64,000 nucleotides of DNA from Candidatus Acetothermia bacterium (lineage in GTDB: Bacteria > Bipolaricaulota > Bipolaricaulia > RBG-16-55-9): NCBI GenBank assembly GCA_016201405.1, contig JACQCZ010000001.1, forward strand, positions 72,432 through 136,431. Reading direction: 5' to 3'. The position numbers and the translations under genes were made by a program. This document shows positions 50,526 through 60,167 of this stretch, in pieces. How positions within the stretch are numbered: the first letter of the stretch is position 1; the number at the start of each line of letters is the position of its first letter. Under the pieces are notes generated by a model, which saw nothing but the letters and a program-made list of their open reading frames with translations, made no database searches and was not told the origin of the DNA.

Positions 50526-52565
50526 TTATCGTCCGATATTCGCCGTACAGGTTCCCGCATTGGCGGCGATGTCCACGCGGTACTTGACGTCGTCAAAGGC
50601 GTTTGAAGCCCGGTTGTCATTGCAGAGACGGTCCGTGCGGGTGGCAAAGAGTGCGTTCTGCTGCGCCAGGAGAATGAATGGCTCACCTTGGAAGAAGGCA
50701 GCCTGGAACTTGTCAAAGCCAGCCTGAGCATCCGCGACCGTTGTTGCTGCAAAGCCCTGATCGAAGGCCTTTTCGATAGCGGCCGAGGCCGAGTCTTGAA
50801 CCGCTGGGCCTGAGGTGGCCTCGGGGCTGCAGCTTAGGTTCCAGAAGTAAAGCGGTGCTCCGCACTTGTCAACGTTGACACTTCCCGCCGGGTCGCCACC
50901 GGTCAGACCGATGACGATACCGCCGGACCACGTCGCGCCACCCAGGAGCTGGGTCACCAGCGTAGCGAATGCAATGCTGTTTGCAGAGCAGTTGATGTGA
51001 AGCTGCTTCCAGCCGTCGCAGATCGTCTGAGTGTAACCCTCACGTATGGTATTCCCCGAGTTCGTCACGACTTGCACGTTCCAATCCTGTCCGTTCGGCA
51101 GGTTGCGGGTGCCATTGTTGTCTGTGTCCTTAAGGCCCGCAGCATCCAGCAGCGCGTTTGCATCGTTGATGCAAGCCTGGTAATCGACCAGGCACTTGAG
51201 CTGCTCATCCGACTCTTGGGTCAAGCCTGGGGGTGGCAAGTTGACGACTTGAATCTGCAATCCAGACCGCACCGTCAGGACCTCCGCCCCTGCATTGTTC
51301 TTGCTGCATGGAGCGGCAAAGCTAGCAAATGTGACACAGGTGTTGTTTCGGCCGACGAAGAACTGTGCGCCAAAGACCCCTGCGGTGGCCAGGTCCGCAT
51401 GAACATATTGCGGCGATCCAATTCCCAACAGCACGTTGTTGACAATGGCAACGCGGTCAATGGCCAGTGAGAGGGCATGTCGTACGCTGACATTGCGTGC
51501 AGCGGCAGCGAGTCCTGGATTCTCATCTTCAAAGTTGATGGCCACAAAGTTCGTGCCGCCAGCCGTCGCGGCGTTATCGATATCCGAGTTGATTTGGAAG
51601 CCACCGGCAGCGGTCTGCCCAAGGATCGGAGCAATGTCGCTGGGGCGCGGAGCTAGGACCTCAACCTGACCACCCAGGAACTGGTTGAGCGCCAAGTTCT
51701 GCCCGGCAGTTGGGATGATGATGACCTGCAGGTTGTCCAAGTAGGGCAGTCGTGTGCCGTTGGAATCTACTTCGTAGAAGTTGGGGTTCCGAGCGTAGCT
51801 GGCTCCCGACTGGGAAGAGAACTGGGTCAAAATGTAGGGACCAATGGCGCGGAATTTGTCAATCGGCGCACCGAGCCCGAGGAACTCAGCCTTGGCGCGA
51901 AGCCCGTTGACGCCGGGCTCCGTTGCAATGCCTTGGGCGCCGATCAAGTCAAGGGCCATTCCTTTGGAAAGGACAAATGCACCGCCGGCCGTTCCGACGA
52001 AGGTCCGATAGGCTTCTGAGCAGCTGATCTTCAGCTTATTGGAAGCGATCGCGGTATACGTAAAGGGCGTTCCATCTGTGCATGAGAATGCAGAAGTGGT
52101 GGAGTTGGGAAGATTCGGGTTGTAGACGACGTCATTGTACCAGTACATGATATCGTCAACAGTCGCAGCCGAGCCATCCGAGAACTTCAATCCATCGCGA
52201 ATGGTGTACGTGACAGACTTGCCATCCTGGGCGACTTCAATGACCGAGGCGACCTGAGGAACCGTCCCTGTGGCATCGCCAGCCAGCAGGTCATAGGTTG
52301 TGAAAGAGCCACCACCAAATACGTGGTCGCCTATGCTGTTGGATGCCGTGTCCTGGGCCGTAATCGGATTGAGGACCGATGGGGCAGCGATGATGGAGTA
52401 TGCGGTTGTGCCGCCCTTTGCCGCGGCACAATCAAACTGTCCTGCGACACCCAGATATGCACCTTTTGCACAATCCAAGATGACCAAGTCCTGTGCAAAC
52501 ACGATCGGGCTTACCAGGGCAAGCCCAAGGACGAGAAACAAGAGTGACCGAAGGGTTCTACACAT
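50526..52565 (-). CDS. ABC transporter substrate-binding protein, peptide/oligopeptide type (SBP family 5)
   Basis: A large (679 aa) exported binding protein with signal peptide (LLFLVLGLALVSPIVFA). Family-5 features are LNPITAQDTASN, TYTIRDGLKFSDGSAATVDDIMYWYNDV, RAIGPYILTQF...YARNPNFYEVD, and RHALSLAIDRVAIVNNVLLGIG. It would deliver peptides or similar solutes to DppBC-type permeases; such a permease operon lies at 62.7-64 kb but is not linked. Many cysteines in pairs suggest disulfides. GAGGAGG precedes the ATG by 11 bases. A second alternative is a nickel or sugar-binding protein of the same family. Confidence 0.88.
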   Translation of the reverse strand: MCRTLRSLLFLVLGLALVSPIVFAQDLVILDCAKGAYLGVAGQFDCAAAKGGTTAYSIIAAPSVLNPITAQDTASNSIGDHVFGGGSFTTYDLLAGDATGTVPQVASVIEVAQDGKSVTYTIRDGLKFSDGSAATVDDIMYWYNDVVYNPNLPNSTTSAFSCTDGTPFTYTAIASNKLKISCSEAYRTFVGTAGGAFVLSKGMALDLIGAQGIATEPGVNGLRAKAEFLGLGAPIDKFRAIGPYILTQFSSQSGASYARNPNFYEVDSNGTRLPYLDNLQVIIIPTAGQNLALNQFLGGQVEVLAPRPSDIAPILGQTAAGGFQINSDIDNAATAGGTNFVAINFEDENPGLAAAARNVSVRHALSLAIDRVAIVNNVLLGIGSPQYVHADLATAGVFGAQFFVGRNNTCVTFASFAAPCSKNNAGAEVLTVRSGLQIQVVNLPPPGLTQESDEQLKCLVDYQACINDANALLDAAGLKDTDNNGTRNLPNGQDWNVQVVTNSGNTIREGYTQTICDGWKQLHINCSANSIAFATLVTQLLGGATWSGGIVIGLTGGDPAGSVNVDKCGAPLYFWNLSCSPEATSGPAVQDSASAAIEKAFDQGFAATTVADAQAGFDKFQAAFFQGEPFILLAQQNALFATRTDRLCNDNRASNAFDDVKYRVDIAANAGTCTANIGR

Positions 52566-52709
52566 AGATAATACGACCTCCTCTATTCTGGGATTAAACC
52601 CGGATTAACCTTGAAAGACCGATTGCTGATGGTCAGCTCATGACTCTGTAAATCAACCCCCCTTCTTTCCAGACTTGTTAGGCCAAGGGAGATTGCTTAG
52701 AAATGAGGT

Positions 52710-52739
52710 TTGACTTGGAACGATGGGAAGTGATAAGAT
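52710..52739 (+). promoter_or_regulatory. Promoter of the candidate small RNA
   Basis: TTGACT and TAAGAT are 18 bases apart on the plus strand, with transcription expected near 52746. No plus-strand gene follows for 2 kb. Confidence 0.5.
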
Positions 52740-52745
52740 TCCGTC

Positions 52746-52816
52746 GTTCACGATGCATAGCGTTGCGCGTGGACCTCTTGGCCGGGGGATTCGGTGAAAT
52801 CCTCCGGCCTTTTCTC
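52746..52816 (+). ncRNA. Candidate small RNA with two hairpins
   Basis: Downstream of a sigma-70-like promoter the sequence folds into hairpin 1 (GTTCACG/CGTGGAC) and hairpin 2, a 12-bp stem GGCCGGGGGATT/AATCCTCCGGCC with one G-U pair and loop CGGTGA, followed by TTTTCTCT. Hairpin 2 is a textbook intrinsic terminator, yet no plus-strand ORF precedes it. The ~70-nt product does not match an RNA family I know. Confidence 0.55.
52780..52816 (+). terminator. Strong intrinsic terminator
   Basis: The 12-bp GC-rich stem and T-rich tail described under the small RNA. On the opposite strand the stem lacks a comparable T run, so it is directional. Confidence 0.8.
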
Positions 52817-53115
52817 TAAGCCTTCTCCAACTAGATCAATTTCGTAGCTCCTTGTCTCTGCAGGTAAATTCTCGTTTCTTCAATAAGGTTCATTGGAAGT
52901 TTACTCTCGTCTGATTTTTGCGTCAGAAAGCCCCTTTATACGAACCTGAAATAGTCTCTCTCTGTGCCCATTAGTCCGCTTGTTTCTTTGTACAATAGAA
53001 GTTGAATATTCTGACAAATGCGAGCATAACGATTCTCAGGGATGGTCAAAATTCTCAGAAACATCTGGAGGAATTGAACATTTCTAGATCACTTTTATTT
53101 ATAGATGAGCAGTTG

Positions 53116-54624
53116 TTAGAGTGGATTTTGATCAAACCTCCGCAAAAACTCAATCAAGAGGCGAACGCCGTAGCCAGAAGCTCCCGCTGGGCAATAGGCT
53201 TTGTCAAGATCCCAGGCCATTCCTGCAATGTCAAGGTGGGCCCACGGATACGAGACAAACTCTTTCAAAAAGAGCGCTCCAACCGCAGCCCCGGCAGGGC
53301 CAGTCCGGCCTGGAGCCATGACGGAGTTCTTGAACGAAGCAATCTCACTCTTGAGCAGCTTTTTGTAGCCCTCATAGAGTGGAAGCTCCCAGACTCTCTC
53401 ACCCGTCGCTTCGGCCGCAGATTTGAGGTGGTGTGTTAGCTTCGTGTCATTGCTAAAAAGTCCTGCCGCCTCTTTACCTAATGCAGTCACGCAGGCTCCG
53501 GTCAGCGTTGCCAGATCAACGACGACTTTGGGTTGAAAGCGAGCTGCATAAAGCAGCGCATCGGCCAAAATCAAGCGCCCTTCAGCGTCCGTATTGACCA
53601 CTTCAATCGTTTTTCCATTGCGATAGCGGATGATGTCCCCGGGCTTGATCGCCTTTCCACTGGGCAAATTCTCGACTGCAGGAATGAGCCCGATCACATG
53701 AAGGGGCAGATCGAGACCCGCGACGGCCTGCAGAGCTCCAATGACTGCCGCAGCCCCAGCCATGTCGTACTTCATCGCCTCCATCCCCTCACGCGGCTTG
53801 ATGGAGATGCCACCGCTGTCAAAGGTGACGCCCTTTCCAACGAGCACAATGGGGTGCTTGGCATCTTTCGGATTGTGCTCCAGCACAATCAGCCGCGGAG
53901 CATGATCGCTCCCGCGGGCCACACCCAAAATGCCATGGAGTTTTTCTCGCTCTAACTCTTTTTCATCGAGCGCTTCAAATCGAAGATGGTAATGCTCGGC
54001 CATGAGACGGGCCCGCTCGGCCAGCTCAACGGGTGGAAGAGCTTCTCCTGGCTCATTGGCCAGATCGCGGGCAAGATAGACAGCTTCTGAAACCTTCTGG
54101 CCCCGATCTGCGCCGAATCGCATCGGCTTGATCTTCTCTGTGTCAAATTCGACGATGCGCAGGCTTTCGATCTGATTCTGTTTGGATCGGTCTTCAGCGT
54201 AGAGATCAAATCTGTACTTGCCGAGGAGTGATCCCTCAACACAAGCTTGAGCTGCCGCTTCTGGCTCCAACCCCCCGATTCCGGCGCCATGAACAATAGT
54301 GGTCAGCTCTTTGAATCTTGAAGCAGCCTGCACCGCTTTGGCGCCGATATTTCTCGCGCGCTCCAGATCAAACGAGTCTCGCTCTCCCAATCCAATCAAC
54401 AAGATTCGTTTGGCTGGAAGACGGTTTTCTGTGCGGAGCAGAAAAGTCTCTCCCGCTTCTCCGTGGAAGTCTCCATCTTTAAAGAGTCTAAACAACATTC
54501 CATCCAAGGTACGATCGACAGCCCCAGCGGCGCCTTCCGGCGTCTGCACTCCTTGAAAAATACCTAACGCAAGAACTTCTGTCTCAATCTTGATAATATC
54601 CCCTTGGACAACGTGAATCTCCAT
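53116..54624 (-). CDS. pepA: Leucyl aminopeptidase (M17)
   Basis: A two-metal cytosolic aminopeptidase. The C-terminal catalytic domain has VGKGVTFDSGGISIKP (Lys and Asp ligands), MEAMKYDMAGAAAVIGAL, and the signature NTDAEGRLILADALLYA. The N-terminal domain is the usual DNA-binding/oligomer domain. Length is 502 aa. It finishes peptide breakdown, which fits the peptide-binding protein next to it and the amino-acid catabolic genes. The ATG at 54624 sits after AAGGAGGG. Confidence 0.95.
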   Translation of the reverse strand: MEIHVVQGDIIKIETEVLALGIFQGVQTPEGAAGAVDRTLDGMLFRLFKDGDFHGEAGETFLLRTENRLPAKRILLIGLGERDSFDLERARNIGAKAVQAASRFKELTTIVHGAGIGGLEPEAAAQACVEGSLLGKYRFDLYAEDRSKQNQIESLRIVEFDTEKIKPMRFGADRGQKVSEAVYLARDLANEPGEALPPVELAERARLMAEHYHLRFEALDEKELEREKLHGILGVARGSDHAPRLIVLEHNPKDAKHPIVLVGKGVTFDSGGISIKPREGMEAMKYDMAGAAAVIGALQAVAGLDLPLHVIGLIPAVENLPSGKAIKPGDIIRYRNGKTIEVVNTDAEGRLILADALLYAARFQPKVVVDLATLTGACVTALGKEAAGLFSNDTKLTHHLKSAAEATGERVWELPLYEGYKKLLKSEIASFKNSVMAPGRTGPAGAAVGALFLKEFVSYPWAHLDIAGMAWDLDKAYCPAGASGYGVRLLIEFLRRFDQNPL

Positions 54625-54699
54625 CTAGAGCCCTCCTTTTGGATTCAACGAACAGCCTCAATCACGGCAGATCCATACGCTAATGTGACAGAAGACCTC

Positions 54700-54728
54700 T
54701 TGTCAAGGCGTTTATCATCAATTATGAT
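54700..54728 (+). promoter_or_regulatory. Promoter of the CARDB-domain protein gene
   Basis: TTGTCA and TATGAT are 17 bases apart, 24 bases before ATG 54753, leaving room for AAGGAGG. Confidence 0.6.
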
Positions 54729-54752
54729 CATGCTACGCAAGGAGGCCACACC

Positions 54753-56051
54753 ATGATGCGGTCATACAAAAATGCCATCCAGTTCTTATTGGGTTTTAGC
54801 TTCTTATGCTTGAGCCTGTTTGGACTTGCGGTACCGGGGCATGCGCAGTTTAGCTCGGCAGACCTCGTGATTGTCAGCCTTTCGACACTTCCCGTTTCCC
54901 CAGAGCCGGGAACGATGATCCAATTGGTCGCTGTGATTGCCAATAAAGGTCGGTCCGATGTTCTGCAAGGATTCACAGTTCGTTTTAAGATGGACGGGCT
55001 TCTCTATTCAGACCGGCGCATTGACTTTGGCCTGAGCGTCGACAAAGAAGAACAGATCTCCCTTCCTTGGCCGGCCACCGAAGGGGACCACACCCTCACC
55101 GTTCAGCTTGACCCCTATCAAGATGTCGAGGAGTCGAATGAGTTCAACAACACGGCGGATTATGCCTTCTCTGTGCGGCGCCCGGGAGCGATCCGCTCGA
55201 TCACATTTGATATCGTGGATTCGATTGGCAAGGCGCTCAATGACTCAGGGACGGCCATCCAGCTGCAATTCACAACCGATACATACACCTTGGTCAATGC
55301 GTTCCAAAAGGCCTTCCAGGCGACCAGCAACAACTTCAGCGCTGGGGAGAGCGGGATCGTCAATCTGACCGCAGCTCTTCCGGCCAATCTGCAGAGCGAG
55401 GATCAGATTCAGGCGAGCAAACAAGTGAGCACAATCTATGGCTCATTGTCCGGCTCGTTCAAACAGAGCTCAGACGCCTTGCTCAGCCTCAATCTTCAAG
55501 TTGTCCCAGCCATCTTCCAGCAGATTGAAGAGGACATGACCCAAATGTCCAATCTCGCGATTGATGGCGTTAGTTATAAAGGACTAAAGGATACTGTACC
55601 CCTCTTTGAATCGGCACTGGACCAAGTTAAAGTGCTCCAAGATTACCTGGCCGGGAAGCAGGTCAACCTCACTGTGGCGACTCAGCAGCTGGTGGACATT
55701 CTGACCCAGATTGGCAAGCTTTGGGTGCAAGTGGGCAAGGACAGCACCTTAGCGTCCCAAGCCCAGACCCCGCTTGAGCTGAACAGCCAAGGTCAGAGTG
55801 CGAACAGCTACCGGGCTGGGGATGCACTCACATTCGCGATGCAAGGGGCAACTCACCTCAAGATTGAAATCTTCAACAAGACGGGAAGCCTTGTCTACTC
55901 CAAGGAGTCCGATGGCAGCCAGTTTACCTGGGATGGCAAAGGGAGTGATGGGAAGACACTATCAGCCGATCACTATTATTGTCGTCTGACGGCGACTGAT
56001 TCTTCAAGCAAGACCCATATCAATATCTTGCAAATTCTGATTGGCTCATAG
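54753..56051 (+). CDS. Exported CARDB + FlgD-Ig-like protein
   Basis: A signal peptide ends near PGHAQ. Residues about 35-140 form a CARDB adhesion-type domain (ADLVIVSLSTLPVSPEPGTMIQLVAVIANKGRSDV ... LDPYQDVEESNEFNNT). A central helical region of about 200 residues follows, then a C-terminal FlgD-type Ig domain (HLKIEIFNKTGSLVYSKESDGSQFTWDGKGSDGKTLSADHYYCRLTATD). CARDB domains bind ligands or other surface proteins; the tail resembles secretion-sorting domains. ATG follows AAGGAGGCCACACC; a second ATG is adjacent. Probably a cell-surface protein. It is monocistronic, with its own promoter. Confidence 0.82.
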   Translation: MMRSYKNAIQFLLGFSFLCLSLFGLAVPGHAQFSSADLVIVSLSTLPVSPEPGTMIQLVAVIANKGRSDVLQGFTVRFKMDGLLYSDRRIDFGLSVDKEEQISLPWPATEGDHTLTVQLDPYQDVEESNEFNNTADYAFSVRRPGAIRSITFDIVDSIGKALNDSGTAIQLQFTTDTYTLVNAFQKAFQATSNNFSAGESGIVNLTAALPANLQSEDQIQASKQVSTIYGSLSGSFKQSSDALLSLNLQVVPAIFQQIEEDMTQMSNLAIDGVSYKGLKDTVPLFESALDQVKVLQDYLAGKQVNLTVATQQLVDILTQIGKLWVQVGKDSTLASQAQTPLELNSQGQSANSYRAGDALTFAMQGATHLKIEIFNKTGSLVYSKESDGSQFTWDGKGSDGKTLSADHYYCRLTATDSSSKTHINILQILIGS

Positions 56052-56088
56052 ACGCGCTCACGAATAGTGAGAGTGTGATGCTAAAGAG

Positions 56089-57006
56089 CTAGCTGCGAAT
56101 CCAGCGCCAGATCTCTTTTAGCGAGGCCGACTTGCCATACATCAAGATGCCCACTTCAAAGACCTTTCCGGCGAGCCGCATCACAATCAAGATCGAGGCG
56201 AGCAGAATGATCAGACTGAGTCCGACTTCCCAGAACGGAAGGTCTGCAACGGAGAGGCGAAGCATCATGGTTCCGGCAATCGTGGGAGGAATATAACTGA
56301 GCAACGTCGGCAAGAATGAATCCTGAGACTGAATAATGACAGAAAATAACATAAGCGGAAGAGCAGAAGGCAGGGCAATAATGAGGCTCTGCACTTGCTG
56401 GCCGCTCAGCACATCGGTCATGGTGGCACCCATGCCTGCCGAGAATGAGGCAATAAAGAGATAGCCTAAGACGAAATAGACGATGAAGAGAATGAGCTTG
56501 CCCCAAGGCATGTAGGCCAATAAAAGCCCCAGAAGCGGCCCGACGGGAAGCCCGAGGTATGGACCAATTAGGATCATGGTCAGCAAGCCTACTGCCACCC
56601 AGATGAGCGTCTGAACAATTCCAAGGGCGCCAAAAGCCAGAATCTTCCCCACAATCATGTCCTTTGGGCTGACGGCTGCCAACAGAATCTCAACGACACG
56701 GCTCTGTTTTTCACGTACGATCGTCTGCAAAACAAATGTCCCTGAGAAGAGGACTACAAACAGAAAGATGAATGCGAAGAATGCGGCCAGAAATTGTGGG
56801 ACTGCCTTTTGGACATCTTCGCTGGGGTTGCTCAATATCTGTTTGAGGATATCTTGATGTGGTAATGTTTGCTGTTGGGCCAATACGGATGCAAGGATCC
56901 CAAACCCCAAAATAAGAATAGGGAAGATCGTCGTAAATAGCACGAACTGCCTGTTCTTCAACGTTCCGCTAAACTCCCACAGTGCGATTTTTAGCGCCTT
57001 TTTCAT
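56089..57006 (-). CDS. ABC-2-type permease (NatB-like)
   Basis: A 305-aa membrane protein: one N-terminal helix, a 60-residue extracytoplasmic loop, then about five helices. Sequences such as LQTIVREKQSRVVEILLAAVSPKDMIVGKILAFGALGIVQTLIW are typical of NatB/ABC-2 exporters of sodium or drugs. The start overlaps the ATPase gene stop by four bases. Substrate is unknown. Confidence 0.88.
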   Translation of the reverse strand: MKKALKIALWEFSGTLKNRQFVLFTTIFPILILGFGILASVLAQQQTLPHQDILKQILSNPSEDVQKAVPQFLAAFFAFIFLFVVLFSGTFVLQTIVREKQSRVVEILLAAVSPKDMIVGKILAFGALGIVQTLIWVAVGLLTMILIGPYLGLPVGPLLGLLLAYMPWGKLILFIVYFVLGYLFIASFSAGMGATMTDVLSGQQVQSLIIALPSALPLMLFSVIIQSQDSFLPTLLSYIPPTIAGTMMLRLSVADLPFWEVGLSLIILLASILIVMRLAGKVFEVGILMYGKSASLKEIWRWIRS

Positions 57007-57938
57007 CTCTTCCTCTCCACAATCTCCACAAAGACGCGATGCAATGACGGCTTTGTAATCGTCAATTCCTCAACATCCACATGACGATCAATCAGGCGCA
57101 GCAGCTCATTGGGCGAGAAGCCCTTGGGCAGAAGAAGCTCGATCTCTTGGGGTCCGGGTTGCGTTATGCGCGTGATTCCCTTAGCAGCAAACTCTGCCCG
57201 GAGTCTTGGCTCATCCATTTCCTTGTAGCGGATCCAGATGACATCTTCGCCATGCTCGCGCTTGATCTCATCGAGATCGCCATAGAGAACTCGTTGGCCA
57301 TTATCGATGACAAATACGCGGTCACAGAGCCTGTCGACTAAATTCATTTGATGCGAAGAGAGCAAGACCGTCATGCCGCTCTGAGAGAGCTCTCGGATGA
57401 GATCACGAAAGAGATCTTGGCTCGGCGGATCGAGACCGGAGAAGGGCTCATCCAGAACGACCATCTCCGGCTGATGAAGAACGGCTGAGATAAATTGAAT
57501 CTTCTGCTGCGTCCCTTTTGAAAGCTCTTTGAGGCGGCTATCATAGCGTCCTTCCAGCTGAAAGCGATTGAGCCAAAAGAGAACACGCTCTTTTGCCAAG
57601 CCTGCATCCATGTCATGGAGCCCGGCCAGATAGACAAGCGTCTCACCCACCCGGCGATCTTCGTAGAGTCCGCGCTCTTCCGGCAAATAGCCGATGCGCT
57701 CTTTCTGCAGCGCAGCGTGCATGCCATTTCGCATCACGGAGATCTGCCCACGGTCTGGGCGAAGGATCCCCATAATCATGCGGATGAGAGTCGTCTTCCC
57801 TGCTCCATTGGGACCGAGGAGCCCGAAGATCTCGCCCTGGTTGACTTCAAACGAAGCATCCGAAACCGCCAGTATTCCATCAAACTGCTTCGTGACCCCT
57901 TCAACCTGGAGCAGATTTTCTACAGCCACAGATTCCAT
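57003..57938 (-). CDS. ABC transporter ATP-binding protein (NatA-like)
   Basis: Walker A GLLGPNGAGKTTLIRMI, Q-loop region RIGYLPEERGLYED, signature LSKGTQQKIQF in place of LSGGQ, Walker B MVVLDEPFSGLDP and switch His in LLSSHQM. The KGTQQK signature and C-terminal domain are those of NatA-type subunits, paired with the downstream NatB-like permease. ATG at 57938 (MESVAVENLL) is preferred to the track's TTG one codon earlier. It lies ten bases after hppA. Confidence 0.9.
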   Translation of the reverse strand: MESVAVENLLQVEGVTKQFDGILAVSDASFEVNQGEIFGLLGPNGAGKTTLIRMIMGILRPDRGQISVMRNGMHAALQKERIGYLPEERGLYEDRRVGETLVYLAGLHDMDAGLAKERVLFWLNRFQLEGRYDSRLKELSKGTQQKIQFISAVLHQPEMVVLDEPFSGLDPPSQDLFRDLIRELSQSGMTVLLSSHQMNLVDRLCDRVFVIDNGQRVLYGDLDEIKREHGEDVIWIRYKEMDEPRLRAEFAAKGITRITQPGPQEIELLLPKGFSPNELLRLIDRHVDVEELTITKPSLHRVFVEIVERKR

Positions 57939-57948
57939 CAAATTCTCG

Positions 57949-60051
57949 CTATTTCAAAAAATGAACGAGCAACAGGGCGACGATATTCATCACCTTGATC
58001 ATTGGGTTGATCGCTGGACCCGCCGTGTCTTTGTATGGGTCGCCCACGGTGTCGCCTGTGACGGCTGCCTTGTGGGCATCTGATCCCTTGCCGCCCAGAT
58101 TCCCCTCTTCGATGTACTTCTTGCCATTGTCCCAGGCTGCTCCGCCCGTCGTCATCGAGAGGGCTACGAAAAGCCCAGTCACAATCGAGCCGACGAGCAT
58201 TCCGCCCAGTGCCTTGGCTCCGATATCCGGATCGTTCCATCCAAGCGCAACGGCGAGCGCGCCGATTCCGACCATCACAACAGGGCTCAGCACAGGGATG
58301 AGCGCGGGCGCGATCATCGCTTTTTGGGCTGTCGCGGTCACGATCTTGACGCACTGGCCGTAGTCCGGTCTCTCCTTGCCCTTCAAGATTCCGGGCTTCT
58401 CTCTGAACTGGCGTCGCACCTCTTCAATGACCGCGCTTGCTGCCTTCTGGACAGCTTCCATAGCGAGCGAAGCAAACAAGAATGGCAGCGAGCCGCCAAT
58501 AAATAGTCCAATCAAGACCCAAGGATCGGAGAGATCAAATGCAATCTTGTGGGCTATTTCACCAAGCCCTCCACTGCCGAGCTCTTGAGAGAAGGCCGAG
58601 AAGAGCACCAGTGCCGCCAATCCAGCTGAGCCGATGGCATAGCCCTTGGTGACGGCTTTTGTGGTGTTGCCGACGGCATCCAGTGGGTCTGTCACATTGC
58701 GAACCTCTTTGGAGAGCTTGGCCATCTCAGCGATTCCACCGGCGTTATCGGTGATCGGGCCGAAGGCGTCAATCGCCACGACAATCCCTGTCATCGAGAG
58801 CATGGCCACAGCCGCAATGGCAATTCCGTAGAGCCCTGCAAAGGCATAGGCGCCAATGATAGCAACTGAGATCAGCAGAATAGGCAAAAATGTCGAGCGC
58901 ATCCCAACGGCCAATCCGGCGATGATGTTGGTGGCATGGCCTGTCACGGAGGCCTGGGCAATCTTCTTCACGGAGCCAAATTTGCTGGATGTATAGAAGT
59001 CGGTGATAAATACAATTCCAATCGTAACCATGACTCCCAGCAGCGCGCAGATCCAGAGGGAATCTACGGGAATGCCCGAGCCAGCCATCAGCCACTGTGT
59101 GGCCGGATAGAAGGCGGCTACGGCCAGGATCGCCGCAACGAACATCCCGCGGTAGAGCGCACCCATGATGCTCTGATTCTTGGGCAGGCGCACAAAGAAT
59201 GTGCCGATGATCGAGCTGATGATCGAGATGCCACCCAAGAGAAGCGGGAAGACCACAGCATTGTTGAGCACCGAAGGATCAATCCCGGCTTTATTGAGCT
59301 CCAAGAATCCGAGCAGCATTGCGGCCACGGTTGTCACGGCATAAGTCTCAAAGAGGTCAGCGGCCATTCCGGCGTCATCACCGACGTTGTCGCCGACGTT
59401 ATCCGCAATCACGGCTGGATTGCGCGGGTCGTCTTCAGGAATTCCGGCTTCGAGTTTGCCGACCAGATCGGCTCCGGCATCTGCACCTTTTGTGAAGATG
59501 CCGCCACCCAGACGGGCAAAGACGCTGATCAGAGAGCCACCAAATCCCAAGCCGATCAATGCGTCAAGAGCCGATTGGGTATCGACACCAAAGAGACCAC
59601 TCATCGCCCAGAAGAAGATGGTGATGGATAACAAGCCCAATCCCACCACAAAGAGACCTGTGACCGCTCCGCCTTTGAAGGCCACGGAAAGTGCAGTCGC
59701 AAGGCCAGACTTGGCCGCCTCTGCCGTTCTCACATTGGTGCGGACGGCGACAGACATCCCGATAAAGCCTGCCAGCGCTGAGGAGATGGCCCCGATCAAG
59801 AAGCCGACGGCAGTTGTGACACCCAGCGCCACCAAAATGAGGACGAAGATCGCGACGGCAACGATGGCAATGATGGTGTACTGGCGGGTGAGGTAGGCGG
59901 CCGCCCCTTCTTGGATGGCGGCCGCGATCTCTTGCATGCGCTTATCGCCATTGGGCAAGCGCAGCACAGAGAAGGTGAGAATGATTCCGTAGATGACGGC
60001 AGCAAAGCCCCCAACAACCGCCAATAGAGTTACCAATTGAGAAGAGTCCAT
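57949..60051 (-). CDS. hppA: Proton-translocating membrane pyrophosphatase
   Basis: The 700-aa, roughly 16-helix enzyme pumps H+ using pyrophosphate. The core [37 protein letters not shown]...AGMAADLFE holds the PPi/Mg site, with [16 protein letters not shown] and [10 protein letters not shown] later. The motif [20 protein letters not shown], with Lys after GNTT, marks the K+-independent subfamily, which is H+-specific. The first residue of the usual DVGADLVGK is Ala-Gly here (DAGADLVGK). Such pumps are common in energy-limited anaerobes. Confidence 0.96.
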   Translation of the reverse strand: MDSSQLVTLLAVVGGFAAVIYGIILTFSVLRLPNGDKRMQEIAAAIQEGAAAYLTRQYTIIAIVAVAIFVLILVALGVTTAVGFLIGAISSALAGFIGMSVAVRTNVRTAEAAKSGLATALSVAFKGGAVTGLFVVGLGLLSITIFFWAMSGLFGVDTQSALDALIGLGFGGSLISVFARLGGGIFTKGADAGADLVGKLEAGIPEDDPRNPAVIADNVGDNVGDDAGMAADLFETYAVTTVAAMLLGFLELNKAGIDPSVLNNAVVFPLLLGGISIISSIIGTFFVRLPKNQSIMGALYRGMFVAAILAVAAFYPATQWLMAGSGIPVDSLWICALLGVMVTIGIVFITDFYTSSKFGSVKKIAQASVTGHATNIIAGLAVGMRSTFLPILLISVAIIGAYAFAGLYGIAIAAVAMLSMTGIVVAIDAFGPITDNAGGIAEMAKLSKEVRNVTDPLDAVGNTTKAVTKGYAIGSAGLAALVLFSAFSQELGSGGLGEIAHKIAFDLSDPWVLIGLFIGGSLPFLFASLAMEAVQKAASAVIEEVRRQFREKPGILKGKERPDYGQCVKIVTATAQKAMIAPALIPVLSPVVMVGIGALAVALGWNDPDIGAKALGGMLVGSIVTGLFVALSMTTGGAAWDNGKKYIEEGNLGGKGSDAHKAAVTGDTVGDPYKDTAGPAINPMIKVMNIVALLLVHFLK

Positions 60052-60105
60052 CCTTTGTCCCCCTTAGTCTATTTCGATGTGGAAACCGGTTGAGTTGTTC
60101 ACACG

Positions 60106-60134
60106 ATTATAGTGAGAGCCAGAATGGGGAACAA
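60106..60134 (-). promoter_or_regulatory. Promoter of hppA
   Basis: On the minus strand TTGTTC and a perfect TATAAT are 17 bases apart, 54 bases before the hppA ATG, which has AAGGGGGACAAAGG upstream. Confidence 0.55.
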
Positions 60135-60167
60135 ATGGAGCTCGGCTTTTGTACACAAGGACCCAAT

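Larger units (their letters stand above)
52566..53115 (+). other. Intergenic region of 550 bp holding a candidate small RNA
   Basis: No protein gene is supported; the track ORF 53002-53439 is a shadow of pepA. The region contains the plus-strand promoter and two-hairpin transcript annotated below, plus AT-rich sequence of unclear role between 52817 and 53115. Confidence 0.6.

Noticed and set aside
53002-53439. 145-aa plus ORF
   Set aside because: Mostly antisense to pepA; it has no ribosome site, and begins in the AT-rich gap.
58936-59631. 231-aa ORF antisense to hppA
   Set aside because: A shadow of the highly conserved pyrophosphatase reading frame.
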